Positions 1-10,054 are shown, counted from the first letter of the stretch. The stretch is DNA of 64,000 bases from an uncultured Clostridia bacterium (GCA_947581635.1 CANPVE010000003.1:170216-234215); one strand, 5' to 3'. The notes: generated by a model not told the origin, from the sequence alone. Program-made: numbers and translations.

Positions 1-1
1 C

Positions 2-355
2 GTCATCTATTACGCGGGCCCAACTCCCACTCCGCCGCATCTGGCTATAGGCTCATGCGGTCCTACCACTTCGGGCAGAATGGATCCGTTTGCGCCGAGA
101 ATGTTGGATCTCGGTCTGGGCGCGATGGTGGGAAAGGGCGGACGCTCCGAGGAAGTCTGCGAGGCAATACGGCGCAATAAATCAGTTTATATGTGTGCTG
201 TGGGCGGCGCGGGAGCGCTTGCGTCCAAATGCATCAAGTCATGTGAGGTGATAGCGTTTGACGATTTGGGCTGCGAATCGGTCAAGCGGCTGGAATTTGA
301 CAATTTTCCCCTGGTGGTTGCCATCGACTGTGAGGGCGGCTCGCTCTTTGCTTAA
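2..355 (+). CDS. Class I fumarate/tartrate hydratase, beta (C-terminal) subunit, 5' partial
   Basis: Only the last 117 residues are in the window; the frame is open from base 2. Seen: a GPTPTPPHLAIGSCGPTT segment, then RMDPFAPRMLDLGLGAMVGKG and a tail ending in DCEGGSLFA. This pattern belongs to the beta subunit or domain of Fe-S dependent class I fumarases and tartrate dehydratases, which interconvert fumarate and malate in the cytoplasm with a 4Fe-4S cluster held by the alpha part. In two-subunit clostridial enzymes the alpha gene normally lies directly upstream, here outside the window. No clear terminator follows. Fumarate versus tartrate as substrate cannot be decided from this fragment. 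Confidence 0.85.
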   Translation, partial: VIYYAGPTPTPPHLAIGSCGPTTSGRMDPFAPRMLDLGLGAMVGKGGRSEEVCEAIRRNKSVYMCAVGGAGALASKCIKSCEVIAFDDLGCESVKRLEFDNFPLVVAIDCEGGSLFA

Positions 356-530
356 TTCCACAGCAAAACAGACAGAGAGAAAAATAAAACTCATCGACAA
401 TAGAATCAACGTGAATTTATTAAAGCACGTCTGACATAATTGATAAAAATTAATTCTCGCGGCTTTCTGTTGAATTTGCAAGTTTAAGGGGGATAAATTG
501 CAGAATTTTGTAAAAATTCCAAAATTTGTA

Positions 531-560
531 TTGACAAAACATCTCCCTTTGTATTACAAT
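531..560 (+). promoter_or_regulatory. Sigma-A type promoter of gdhA
   Basis: TTGACA at 531-536 and TACAAT at 555-560 are separated by 18 bases. They lie about 85 bases before the gdhA start, in an AT-rich 289-base gap that holds nothing else recognisable. Confidence 0.75.
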
Positions 561-617
561 AGTATTCGCAACAGTTAGTTATTGCTCATTGATACGTGCG
601 GTGAGTATTGCTTATGA

Positions 618-1991
<1,374 letters not shown>

Positions 1992-2036
1992 TAAATCTGA
2001 TTGTAAGTTGTTTTATACCTTCTTAATAAATAAAAG

Positions 2037-2080
2037 AATCGCGCTTTGTTTGGGTTTTCTGAACAGGGCGCGATTTTTTT
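2037..2080 (+). terminator. Rho-independent terminator of gdhA
   Basis: Perfect 8-bp stem AATCGCGC (2037-2044) with GCGCGATT (2068-2075), followed by a run of T, 46 bases after the gdhA stop. Confidence 0.85.
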
Positions 2081-2104
2081 ATTTCTGCTTTTTTATATTG
2101 CCTA

Positions 2105-2132
2105 TTGCATTTTGAAAAATATGTGGTATAAT
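2105..2132 (+). promoter_or_regulatory. Promoter of the fur-like/znu operon (extended -10)
   Basis: TTGCAT at 2105-2110 and TATAAT at 2127-2132 with a 16-base spacer; TGG directly before the -10 makes it an extended -10 promoter. The start point would fall just before the palindrome at 2146-2164. Confidence 0.7.
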
Positions 2133-2145
2133 ATCTTGGCAATTT

Positions 2146-2164
2146 GAAATTGATTATCAATTTC
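2146..2164 (+). promoter_or_regulatory. Fur/Zur-type operator palindrome
   Basis: GAAATTGAT-T-ATCAATTTC is a perfect 9-1-9 inverted repeat between the -10 box and the ribosome site of the Fur-family gene. Its core (TGATTATCA) resembles the 7-1-7 boxes bound by Fur-family dimers. The likely reading is autoregulation together with the downstream zinc transport genes. No second copy was seen directly before the znuA-like gene. Confidence 0.7.
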
Positions 2165-2185
2165 TTTTTGTGAGGAGGGTTTTTG

Positions 2186-2629
2186 ATGGAAAAGGTTGAC
2201 ATAGTGGAAAGCGTTGGAAACAAGAGAAATTATCACACGCGCCAGCAAGAGGCGATATCGGAATATTTCCGAGTTAATCCCGGAAACTGTGTTACCGCGG
2301 ACGACATATACATATACTTTATGAGTGAAAACCACAAGATAGGCAAGGCGACGATTTATCGCTGCCTTGACAGATTGGTGGAAAACGGCGAGGTAAAAAA
2401 ATTCCTCTCGGACAGCGGCGGATGCGCCATGTATCAGTTGATTGACGCCGACAACGGCTGCGACAGGCATTTTCACCTCAAATGCACCGCCTGCGGCAGG
2501 ATAATTCATATGGACTGCGCGTTTATGAATGAATTTGAGAAGCACATCAGCGAGCACCACGGATTTAAGGTTGACAACGCGCGCACGGTGATTTACGGAT
2601 TGTGCGGGGAGTGCGCAGCCAAAATTTAA
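2186..2629 (+). CDS. Fur-family metalloregulator, Zur-like
   Basis: A 147-residue DNA-binding repressor: N-terminal winged helix (TIYRCLDRLVENGEV around residues 56-70), then a metal-binding dimerisation domain with HFH at 95-97 and two zinc-site pairs, C100/C103 and C140/C143. ATG 2186 is chosen because GAGGAGG ends eight bases before it; a TTG directly upstream is also in frame. The zinc (Zur) assignment comes from the neighbours, which form a metal ABC importer with a histidine-rich binding protein 90 bases downstream, and from the operator in its own promoter. Mn, Fe or peroxide sensing (PerR) cannot be excluded from sequence alone. Confidence 0.85.
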   Translation: MEKVDIVESVGNKRNYHTRQQEAISEYFRVNPGNCVTADDIYIYFMSENHKIGKATIYRCLDRLVENGEVKKFLSDSGGCAMYQLIDADNGCDRHFHLKCTACGRIIHMDCAFMNEFEKHISEHHGFKVDNARTVIYGLCGECAAKI

Positions 2630-2720
2630 CGTGGCGGGGGCTAAACGGAAAATTTGTCTTTTGGCGCGCGGGAAGCATCGAAAAAGGCAATAAACTTAAA
2701 AGAGGGTATGTTTTTCATCT

Positions 2721-3749
2721 ATGAATATCAAAAGGTCAAATAAATTACGTATTTTGCCATTTGTGTTGTGCTGCGCACTGACTATGGCGACAGTCTCAGG
2801 CTGCTCGGATGATGCGCACAGCGAAGATAACGGAAAAATTTCAATAGTAGCCACCGCGTTCACTCAATACGATTTTGCGCGCCAGATTGCCGGCGATCGC
2901 GCAAACGTCTCCCTGCTTATCAAGCCGGGCATGGACGCACATTCCTACGAGCCGAGTCCGAAAGATATAATTCAAATATCCAAGTGCGATTTGTTTCTGA
3001 ACGTGGGCGGCGAGTCGGACACGTGGATGGAATCGGTGCTTGAATCGGCGGAAAACGACACAATTAAAATCGTTTCCGCCATGGACTGTGTTGAAGTTCT
3101 CGAAGAAGAAACCGTCGAGGGAATGCAGAGCAAGGGTCACGATCATTCGCACTCAGACGAAGATGAGCCGCACCATGCTTATGAACATGAGCACGATCAT
3201 GAACATGAGCACGAGGGAGAGGAGTACGACGAACACGTCTGGACTTCTCCCATGAATGCCATTAAAATAGTCAACGCTATAAACGGGGCGTTGTGTGAAA
3301 TTGATCCCGAAAATGCCGAGTATTACTGCGCCAACACCGATGCGTACACTGCGGAGTTGTTGGATTTGGATAACGCCTTTCGCGATGTGGTGATAAGCTC
3401 GAAGCGCAAATTGTTGGTATTTGGTGATCGTTTTCCGCTGCTCTATTTTGTGCGGGAGTACGGACTGGATTATTACGCGGCATTTCCCGGGTGCGCGTCC
3501 GAGACTGAACCCAGCGCCGCAACGGTCGCCTTTCTGATAGACACTGTGAAGCGTGAGAAGGTGCCGGTTATCTTTTACACCGAGCTTTCTACCCACAAAG
3601 TCGCGGATGTAATCGCGGAGTGTACGGGAGTTAAAACCGCGCAGTTCAACACCTGCCACCATATTCCGTATGACGATTTCAAGGCCGGTGAGACTTATCT
3701 GAGCCTTATGAGGGCGAATGTAGATATCCTGAGGGAGGCATTAAGTTGA
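2721..3749 (+). CDS. znuA: Zinc/metal ABC transporter substrate-binding lipoprotein (ZnuA/AdcA type)
   Basis: Captures Zn2+ (possibly Mn2+) outside the membrane and hands it to the ZnuB permease; cluster A-I binding protein. Seen: a lipoprotein signal peptide with lipobox VSGC (Cys28), then a TroA-like fold with metal-ligand candidates in the GMDAHSYEPSP segment, and a strongly His/Asp/Glu-rich stretch around residues 138-172 (repeats of HEHDHEHEHE type). Such a loop is typical of zinc-specific members. It has the usual length (342 residues). Its last bases overlap the TTG start of the ATPase gene, so the two are translationally coupled. The preceding AGAGGG is rather far (14 bases) from the start. 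Confidence 0.9.
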   Translation: MNIKRSNKLRILPFVLCCALTMATVSGCSDDAHSEDNGKISIVATAFTQYDFARQIAGDRANVSLLIKPGMDAHSYEPSPKDIIQISKCDLFLNVGGESDTWMESVLESAENDTIKIVSAMDCVEVLEEETVEGMQSKGHDHSHSDEDEPHHAYEHEHDHEHEHEGEEYDEHVWTSPMNAIKIVNAINGALCEIDPENAEYYCANTDAYTAELLDLDNAFRDVVISSKRKLLVFGDRFPLLYFVREYGLDYYAAFPGCASETEPSAATVAFLIDTVKREKVPVIFYTELSTHKVADVIAECTGVKTAQFNTCHHIPYDDFKAGETYLSLMRANVDILREALS

Positions 3750-4459
3750 AACAAGATCATAAGCCGCTTATTTCATGCAAAAATTTAACAATAGGATACG
3801 AGAATATGACAGTGCTTAAAAACGTGAGCTTTGACCTGATGCGCGGCGACTATCTGTGCGTAGTGGGCGAAAACGGAGCGGGAAAGTCTACGTTAATAAA
3901 ATGCCTTGCAGGTCTGAAAAAGCCCGCAGAGGGCAGCATAGAGCGCTCCAGGGAGATATCCCGCCGCGATGTCGGATATCTGCCGCAGCAGACTGCAATT
4001 CAGCGTGACTTTCCCGCTTCGGTGCGCGAGGTAGTGATATCGGGCTGCCTCAACAACGATCGCCTTCTGCCTTTCTATAACAAGAGCGACAGAATGCGAG
4101 CCGACAAATATATGGGCGAACTGGGCATAACCCACCTTGCCGGACGCTCCTACCGTGAGCTGTCGGGTGGGCAGCAACAGCGCGTTTTGCTGGCGAGGGC
4201 GCTTTGCGCTTCGGGCAAGCTGTTGATATTAGACGAGCCTGTGACGGGACTTGATCCGATTGTGACCGGAGAGATCTATTCGATAATCAAGGAGATAAAC
4301 CGAAAACACCACACTACTGTAATAATGGTTTCGCACGACGTCAATACGGCGGTGAAGAGCGCAAATAAGATATTGCAGGTAAAAAATACGGTGCAGTTCT
4401 GCGGCAGCACAGAGGATTACTTAAAGAGCGCGGTGGGCAAGGCTTTTATTGGAGGTTAA
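3746..4459 (+). CDS. znuC: Zinc/metal ABC transporter ATP-binding protein
   Basis: Energises metal import on the cytoplasmic face. Seen: Walker A GENGAGKST near residue 37, a Q-loop region (GYLPQQTAIQ), signature LSGGQQQRVLLARAL, Walker B LLILDEPVTGLDP and the switch histidine in MVSHD. At 237 residues it has normal family length. The start is TTG 3746, overlapping the previous stop as TTGA, with GAGGGAGG at 3731-3738. The stop is followed within 10 bases by the permease start, so the three genes form one operon. Confidence 0.93.
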   Translation: MKQDHKPLISCKNLTIGYENMTVLKNVSFDLMRGDYLCVVGENGAGKSTLIKCLAGLKKPAEGSIERSREISRRDVGYLPQQTAIQRDFPASVREVVISGCLNNDRLLPFYNKSDRMRADKYMGELGITHLAGRSYRELSGGQQQRVLLARALCASGKLLILDEPVTGLDPIVTGEIYSIIKEINRKHHTTVIMVSHDVNTAVKSANKILQVKNTVQFCGSTEDYLKSAVGKAFIGG

Positions 4460-4466
4460 TTTAGGA

Positions 4467-5279
4467 ATGTTTGAGATGTTTTCTTATCCGTTCATAATAC
4501 GGGCGCTGGTAGTCGGTACTCTGGTTTCACTGTGTTCGGCGCTACTGGGTGTGAATCTGGTGCTCAAGAGGTATTCCATGATAGGCGACGGACTTTCACA
4601 CGTGGCGTTCAGCGCAATGGCAGTGGCGACAGTGATGAATTGGGCGCCCCTCACTGTGGCTATTCCCGTAGTAATAGCTGCGTCATTCCTGCTGCTCAGG
4701 CTGAGCGCGGGCGGCCGCATGAAGGGTGATTCCGCAATAGCCCTTGTGTCAACGGGAGCGTTGGCAATAGGCATTTTCATAATATCCATGCGTTCGGGAA
4801 TAAATACCGACATCAATAATTATATGTTCGGGAGTGTGCTGGCTATCAGCAAATACGATGTTGTGTTCAGCGTAGTGCTGTCGTTGGTGGTACTGGGGCT
4901 GTATATCGTGTTTTACAATCAGATATTCGCCGTTACCTTTGATGAGCCGTTTGCAAAGGCCACCGGAATCAGAGTTGATTTTTACAATATGCTCATATCG
5001 GTGCTAACTGCTATAACCATTGTGCTTGGCATGAGAATGATAGGAGCGCTGCTCATTTCCAGTCTGATAATATTCCCCGCCATGTCGTCAATGCGCGTTT
5101 TCAAGAGTTTCCGCAGCGTAGTGATCTGCTCGGCGGTGATATCGGTGGTGTGCTTTTTGGCGGGACTTATGATATCCTACCAGTATTCTGCGCCCACGGG
5201 TGCGAGTGTGGTTATAATAAACATAGCGGTATTTGCGGTGTTCTGCGCGGTGGATTACATTAAAGCCAAAGCGAAATAA
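4467..5279 (+). CDS. znuB: Zinc/metal ABC transporter permease
   Basis: Integral membrane subunit of the importer (ABC-3 family). Around eight hydrophobic segments are visible through the 270 residues, and there is a typical GDGLSHVAFSAMA segment after the first helix. ATG 4467 is preferred over an in-frame TTG at 4449 because GGAGG at 4451-4455 lies 11 bases upstream; this GGAGG sits in the end of the ATPase gene. It is the last gene of the operon. No good terminator was found in the 93 bases before the convergent pseudouridine synthase gene. Confidence 0.92.
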   Translation: MFEMFSYPFIIRALVVGTLVSLCSALLGVNLVLKRYSMIGDGLSHVAFSAMAVATVMNWAPLTVAIPVVIAASFLLLRLSAGGRMKGDSAIALVSTGALAIGIFIISMRSGINTDINNYMFGSVLAISKYDVVFSVVLSLVVLGLYIVFYNQIFAVTFDEPFAKATGIRVDFYNMLISVLTAITIVLGMRMIGALLISSLIIFPAMSSMRVFKSFRSVVICSAVISVVCFLAGLMISYQYSAPTGASVVIINIAVFAVFCAVDYIKAKAK

Positions 5280-5372
5280 ACGGGCCAACAGGAAAATCAT
5301 ATTTTATTAGAATGGTTCAAAAACGACCCGTCGAAATGGCAGTATAATCTCAGGACGAAATTTTTTACGCTG

Positions 5373-6026
5373 TTATTGACCGACGAACAGATTCCATGGA
5401 TACCGGCTCATATCAGGCGTCGATTCAAAATCCATCTTCGCGCCGTTCTTGGGGTGGGCAAAGGTTATTTGATGCGACCAAAGCGCAATATTGCAGCCAT
5501 TGTCGCGGCTGCCGTATTTGCCGTCCCCCAGCAGAGGCATTTTGCGCGAAGAGAACTGCACCCGAATCTGATGGGTTCGGCCCGTATGCAGCCGTATTCT
5601 TACGAGCGAACACGCGTTCGAATTGCCCTGTGCGCTGCCAAGTAATTCATACTCCAAGCGCGCGTCCCTGGTTCCCCTGCGCCGACGTGAGACAACGAAG
5701 GATTTGTTCTTCTGCGAATCCCTGAACAAAATGTCCGTCATTTCACCGCTCGGCTCCGACGGAATTCCATGTACTACCGCCAGATATCGCTTTACAAAAC
5801 CGCCCGACTGTATCTGAGATGAAATAATTGCCGCAGACCTTGAATCTCGGGCAAACACCATAACGCCTCCAACCCGCCTGTCGAGACGGTGAATCGGATA
5901 TATTTCGCCGCCGATCTGCTCTTTAAGCGCACAAACCATATCGCGTTCACCGTCACTTTGCGACAAAACACCGACGGGCTTGACGCATACCGCAATAAAT
6001 TTATCCTCATACAATATATCAATCAT
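5373..6026 (-). CDS. RluA-family rRNA/tRNA pseudouridine synthase
   Basis: Isomerises uridine to pseudouridine in RNA. Seen: YPIHRLDRRVGGVMVFAR, the RluA catalytic motif HRLD with the nucleophilic aspartate, here followed by RR where many members have a small residue, and later the LHTGRTHQIRVQ motif and GDGKYG. About 217 residues from ATG 6026, which follows GGGGAG at 11 bases; an upstream in-frame start exists but lacks a ribosome site and lies in the terminator of the next gene. No N-terminal S4 domain is present, so this is the short RluA/RluC-like form whose target site cannot be named. It lies downstream of the DivIVA-like gene, behind that gene's terminator. Confidence 0.88.
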   Translation of the reverse strand: MIDILYEDKFIAVCVKPVGVLSQSDGERDMVCALKEQIGGEIYPIHRLDRRVGGVMVFARDSRSAAIISSQIQSGGFVKRYLAVVHGIPSEPSGEMTDILFRDSQKNKSFVVSRRRRGTRDARLEYELLGSAQGNSNACSLVRIRLHTGRTHQIRVQFSSRKMPLLGDGKYGSRDNGCNIALWSHQITFAHPKNGAKMDFESTPDMSRYPWNLFVGQ

Positions 6027-6045
6027 AGTTAAAAATTCTCCCCAC

Positions 6046-6081
6046 AAAAAAAGCACCGTCGAAACCAACAACGGTGCTTTT
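6046..6081 (-). terminator. Terminator of the DivIVA-like gene
   Basis: AAAAGCACCGT (minus strand 6081-6071) pairs with 6059-6049 around a 11-base loop and is followed on the minus strand by seven T. It overlaps the region just upstream of the pseudouridine synthase start. Confidence 0.85.
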
Positions 6082-6105
6082 GATCTGTCAAATCACAAAT
6101 ATCTG

Positions 6106-7752
6106 TCACTTACTATGACGAACCATCACTTGTATTTTATCCTCCACAGGCACTTTTCTCACACGTTTCCTGACCTCCACGTGCTTGGCAGACGGCTTGG
6201 GCGGAGGGGCTTCAGGTTGCGGCTCGGGAGCGTCCGCCGAGACGATCGGCTCATTGGGTATAAACGTGGGCTGACCTGCCCGCTGATATTCCGCGTTTGG
6301 AACATCACTCTGCGCGCCGTTCATGCTGACCTGCATCGGAGGCGCATCGAATACGGTATCCGTCGGCTGAGGCTCAATGTACTGCAACTGGGACGAATTC
6401 ATATCTATTGTGGGCGCTCCACCACTGAGGGTGCTGATGTCCACCTGCTCGAAGCCGTCGCCTGAGTACGGATTCACAGTCTCCGGAGCCTCCTCGCCGT
6501 CCGAATAACCGAATCCTATGGGATTCTGCCTCGCGGGCTGAGTGGCATATTGGTACTGCGGAGTAGCATAAGGCTGACTGGGATAGGGCTGATAGGCCGG
6601 AGGAGCATAGTTTGGCTCGGTTGGCTGGTATGCGGGCTGCGGCCGAGTTTGCGGCTGCGGAGTATTGCGGGAAGATGCAGGCTGAGTATGCTTCTCCGCC
6701 GCTTCATCAGCATCGTCAAGCAGCTTGTTGGCTTCCTTTATGGAAGCGTCGCTTGACTCAAAAACGCTGGGATAGCTCTTTTTGAGAGAAACCGGGGGCT
6801 TTTCTTCCCCATTCTCGTGGGAATCCGCCGCATCGGGGCGCGCGTGCGGTGCCTCGCCGCCTGAATGATTCTCATAGTGCGGATGACCGTCTATTTCACC
6901 CGAATTTACCTTCTTCGCGGTGTCTGAAATAAATTTGGCACTGTACGGCCCCAGCACAGGCACGGCATAACCCTTGCCGTCGGAATAATCCACTTCTCCC
7001 GCGCGAAGGGACAGAAGGCGTTCCACCTCGCTCTCGATGGTTGCATCGGCATTCTTGGGCTTTAGACCGCTGTCATGCTTTATGGCCACCAATTTATGCA
7101 CCGCTCCCGTGAGAGATGCGTCTATCTTGTCTATCCTATCCTGAAATTCATCAAACGCAAGGTTCATATCGTCGCGAGCCGAATTGAGGTCCGCGCGAAT
7201 TAAAGCTGTCTCCTGAGCGGCATCACCCGCTATCCGAATGACATTTTCCTGGTTTTCCACGGATTTCTGGAAAAGTCTGTCAGTGGCGCGCTTGGTGACA
7301 GACATTATGGATGAAACGGATTTTTCTATCTCGTCAAACTGGCGTTCGCGCAAAGTAAGTTCCCTGTTGCGTTCCTCAACGGTATTGAGCCTGAGTTGAA
7401 GCTCGTTGCGCTCTGATGCAGTCGCGTCAACTTTATTCTGGAGCGCCTCATTGGCAATCTTGGCAGATGAAAGACTGCTTTCGAGATCGGCAACCTTGCT
7501 GGATATTGATGATACCGATTCGGCGAGCGACGCTCTGTCGCGTGAAATTGAGGCACGTTCTTCTTCGAGAGTACGCTTCGCATACTCCCAGTCGCGCCGT
7601 TCTTCGCGCAGCTCATGTATTTCCTGACGAAGCTCATTGTTTTTATCCATTTCGCTGTCAACTTGACTTATAAGCTTTTCAAATTCCGTATCAACTGCAT
7701 TTCTGTCATAACCCACAAACCGTCTGCGAAATCTCGAACCTAAATAATCCAT
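6106..7752 (-). CDS. DivIVA-like coiled-coil protein with long Pro/Gln-rich tail
   Basis: Exact function is not recognised. The first 25 residues (FRRRFVGYDRNAVDTEFEKL) look like the N-terminal lipid-binding segment of DivIVA/GpsB proteins, with the GYD-x-x-x-VD pattern. Residues about 25-150 are a charged heptad-rich coiled coil (EELRQEIHELREERRDWEY type) and 160-240 a second helical part. Residues about 330-520 are low-complexity, rich in P, Q, Y and E. The C-terminus is basic (KHVEVRKRVRKVPVEDK). Such proteins mark poles or septa, which fits the nearby division cluster. A strong GGGGGG ribosome site precedes ATG 7752. It is monocistronic, with its own promoter and terminator. The large tail is unlike classical DivIVA. 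Confidence 0.6.
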   Translation of the reverse strand: MDYLGSRFRRRFVGYDRNAVDTEFEKLISQVDSEMDKNNELRQEIHELREERRDWEYAKRTLEEERASISRDRASLAESVSSISSKVADLESSLSSAKIANEALQNKVDATASERNELQLRLNTVEERNRELTLRERQFDEIEKSVSSIMSVTKRATDRLFQKSVENQENVIRIAGDAAQETALIRADLNSARDDMNLAFDEFQDRIDKIDASLTGAVHKLVAIKHDSGLKPKNADATIESEVERLLSLRAGEVDYSDGKGYAVPVLGPYSAKFISDTAKKVNSGEIDGHPHYENHSGGEAPHARPDAADSHENGEEKPPVSLKKSYPSVFESSDASIKEANKLLDDADEAAEKHTQPASSRNTPQPQTRPQPAYQPTEPNYAPPAYQPYPSQPYATPQYQYATQPARQNPIGFGYSDGEEAPETVNPYSGDGFEQVDISTLSGGAPTIDMNSSQLQYIEPQPTDTVFDAPPMQVSMNGAQSDVPNAEYQRAGQPTFIPNEPIVSADAPEPQPEAPPPKPSAKHVEVRKRVRKVPVEDKIQVMVRHSK

Positions 7753-7824
7753 AAGAACCCCCCTTTCATGAAGAACGGTTATATCAAAAAAGCGTAAAAT
7801 TCAAACCGACAAACAGTTAGTTTA

Positions 7825-7852
7825 ATTATACCATAATAAAAATTTTTTTCAA
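7825..7852 (-). promoter_or_regulatory. Promoter of the DivIVA-like gene
   Basis: Minus strand TTGAAA (7852-7847), 16-base spacer, TATAAT (7830-7825) with TGG in front (extended -10). Confidence 0.6.
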
Positions 7853-7869
7853 TATTTTTTAATCATTTT

Positions 7870-8646
7870 TCATATTTTATTTTTAGCCGACCGATCGCGG
7901 GCTATTGTAATTTTAAGTCCCTCAATTGAGGTTCTTATGGCGGTATTGGTATCGTGACTTTCCTCTCTGTCTCCGAATTTGTCTCTGCGCATCTGATTCC
8001 ATATCACATGAAGCACGGCGGCGGCACGAACTCCGCGCGCGGCAGCCACAGAATAAATCGCCGCCGCCTCCATCTCCGAGGCGAGGCAGCCCGCCGCTAT
8101 CCACGCGTTCCACTTGCGCAGAAGCTCCGCCCCGTTGGGCATACTCATGGGCGAATGTTGACCGTAAAACGAATCCTTGCTCTGCACCACGCCGGTGTGA
8201 TATCTGTAATTCAGCGTCTCCGCGCCGTCGGCAAGATCGCGCACCAATCCGAAATCCGCAACCGCGGGGTATTCTATCGGAAGATATTCGCGGCTCGTGC
8301 CCTCCATGCGGACAGCGCCCGTGGCAATCACCACGTCTCCCGCGCGCACATCTTCATTCATGCCTCCACAGGTGCCGACGCGGACAAATGTATCCACGCC
8401 CAGCTTTATCAGTTCTTCCATGGCAATGGAGGCCGACGGCCCGCCGATTCCGGTTGAAGTTACGAGCACGGTTTCGCCCTCCAGTGTCCCCGACCATGTG
8501 CAGAACTCGCGGTTATTCCCCAGCTTGTGCGCTCCGTCGAGATACTCAGCGATTTTGGGAACGCGTCCCGGGTCGCCGGGCAATATCGCGTATTTGGCGT
8601 GAACGCTTGTAGGCAGGTCTATGTGAAACATTCTGTCCTCATTCAT
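7870..8646 (-). CDS. udp: Uridine phosphorylase
   Basis: Cleaves uridine with phosphate to uracil and ribose 1-phosphate (pyrimidine salvage), cytoplasmic; nucleoside phosphorylase family I. Seen: ILPGDPGRVPKIA near residue 20 (phosphate site), TSTGIGGPSASIA around 60, RVGTCGGM near 90 with the phosphate-binding arginine, and a late ASEMEAAAIYSVAAARG motif that binds ribose. The line-up of these with E. coli Udp, including the REF-x-TW segment, supports the uridine rather than purine type. 258 residues. ATG 8646 sits after GGAGGGG at about seven bases. Confidence 0.88.
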   Translation of the reverse strand: MNEDRMFHIDLPTSVHAKYAILPGDPGRVPKIAEYLDGAHKLGNNREFCTWSGTLEGETVLVTSTGIGGPSASIAMEELIKLGVDTFVRVGTCGGMNEDVRAGDVVIATGAVRMEGTSREYLPIEYPAVADFGLVRDLADGAETLNYRYHTGVVQSKDSFYGQHSPMSMPNGAELLRKWNAWIAAGCLASEMEAAAIYSVAAARGVRAAAVLHVIWNQMRRDKFGDREESHDTNTAIRTSIEGLKITIARDRSAKNKI

Positions 8647-8744
8647 AAGAAATCCCCTCCAAATAAAAACTTTAATTATAAATTATACTCCCTCTATGAG
8701 AAAATTATACCATAATCCACGCAAAAAACAAAGCAAAAATACAC

Positions 8745-8815
8745 AAAAAAACGCTCCCGCGGAGTTGAAAATTTTCCATTTATTTTCAAACATCACGCGA
8801 GCGCGCCTTCATCGT
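8745..8815 (-). terminator. Hairpin terminator after the anti-sigma gene
   Basis: On the minus strand a GC-rich arm (GCGCTCGCG) and an inner perfect TTGAAAAT/ATTTTCAA pair form an imperfect long hairpin, followed by GTTTTTTTG. It separates the sigma/anti-sigma unit from udp. Confidence 0.65.
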
Positions 8816-8884
8816 TTATATTTTTTGTGTTGCTATATCTTTACAAAATAATGAATTATCCGTATGCCGAATTAATCGTCGGAT

Positions 8885-10054
8885 TTATCTGTTTGCAGCT
8901 TCCCATTCCTCAAGTTCGACATCCTTGAGTTCCAGCTCCGTGCCGTTTACTTCAACATGGTCGATGTTCGCCGTGTCAACATAATCCTTGAAGGTGCAAC
9001 GAAAATAATACGCTGCATGATATGTCTTTTCCTTCTCTATTTCTTGCACTTGAGGGTCAACGCGAACGCCTATTCCGTTATAAAACGTGCCGTCTTTCAT
9101 AACAACTTTGAATGTGGGATAACTGCTCTTGTCGAAGATATTTTTAACAATCGGGTTGCCGAAATCATTATCCGAAGATTCAGCGGTGCGAATGTTTCCT
9201 ATAAAATCGGCGCTAATCCAGAATTGAGCATACCATGGTGAAACGTAACCGGAATCTATGGCAGCATCGCTGCCCAGGAGATTAACGCCTTTGTCGGCAC
9301 AGAATGATTTTGCAAATCTGCCTTTTTGCACCTTAAATTTGAGTCCCCATGGGTTGGTATCTCGGTTTACAATCTCTACGCTGTCATTGTCATTCGAGGC
9401 TGACAAACCGCTTGCCGAAAGGCCGAGCACTTGACCGTCCGTCACATCAGCCATATCGTAAACATACAATACTGTGGTCTTATTGCCGTTTGTCTCAAGC
9501 ACCTGATTGTAGACAGAGGACCAGCCGTCACAATCATCGGGATCACCGCTCTGGTGCAGTTCTGTCGAGGTCGTGAGATTATTATAGCCGTCGGGAATTG
9601 TAATCTTCGACGGATCAACCTCGATGTTTTCCAGAAGGAACAGTTTGTTTCCGTCGCACATACCTTCTGTGACGGTAATTGTAACGCCATCTCCGCCCAT
9701 CTGCTCATTGATTGCAAAGGTCGCCTTTTGTATTTCTTCCTTCTGCTGCTCGGTATAAGCGGACTTGTAATCGGTAAAGCTCTTGTTGAGCTTGCCTGCC
9801 GCCACCGCGCTTCCCGCTATTGCCAACGCCGCTGCTATCGCCACGGCTGCAATGGAAGTCTTGCGGATACCGCGCTTTACACCCGTATCTTTGGCCTTGC
9901 CTTCGTCAATTGTGCTCATTACTCTGTTGTAAATTCTTCGTTTGGTCATATCGTCCACACTCTCTTTCACTTCACAATTTTCAATTTCTTTTGCCAAGTT
10001 AATTTTGGCTTTATTTGACAAATCGTCAAAAATTTCTGTTATATATCTTTTCAT
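8885..10054 (-). CDS. Membrane anti-sigma factor-like protein (DUF4179 type)
   Basis: Probably holds the ECF sigma factor encoded 175 bases upstream inactive at the membrane. Seen: a short cytoplasmic N-terminus of about 65 residues (DDMTKRRIYNRVMSTIDE), one membrane helix (SIAAVAIAAALAIAGSAVAAG, about residues 67-88), then some 300 extracytoplasmic residues without recognised enzyme motifs, the layout of DUF4179-containing anti-sigma proteins. No zinc-binding HxxxCxxC motif is seen in the N-terminus. ATG 10054 is preferred; a GTG nine bases upstream is possible, and neither has a strong ribosome site. The signal sensed is unknown. Confidence 0.65.
   Translation of the reverse strand: MKRYITEIFDDLSNKAKINLAKEIENCEVKESVDDMTKRRIYNRVMSTIDEGKAKDTGVKRGIRKTSIAAVAIAAALAIAGSAVAAGKLNKSFTDYKSAYTEQQKEEIQKATFAINEQMGGDGVTITVTEGMCDGNKLFLLENIEVDPSKITIPDGYNNLTTSTELHQSGDPDDCDGWSSVYNQVLETNGNKTTVLYVYDMADVTDGQVLGLSASGLSASNDNDSVEIVNRDTNPWGLKFKVQKGRFAKSFCADKGVNLLGSDAAIDSGYVSPWYAQFWISADFIGNIRTAESSDNDFGNPIVKNIFDKSSYPTFKVVMKDGTFYNGIGVRVDPQVQEIEKEKTYHAAYYFRCTFKDYVDTANIDHVEVNGTELELKDVELEEWEAANR

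Noticed and set aside
5980..6465. A 161-codon plus-strand frame
   Set aside because: Spans a terminator and the antisense of two minus-strand genes; no ribosome site.
8700..8736. TATAAT words upstream of udp (minus strand 8687-8682 and 8709-8704)
   Set aside because: No matching -35 box at acceptable spacing was found, so a udp promoter is not claimed.
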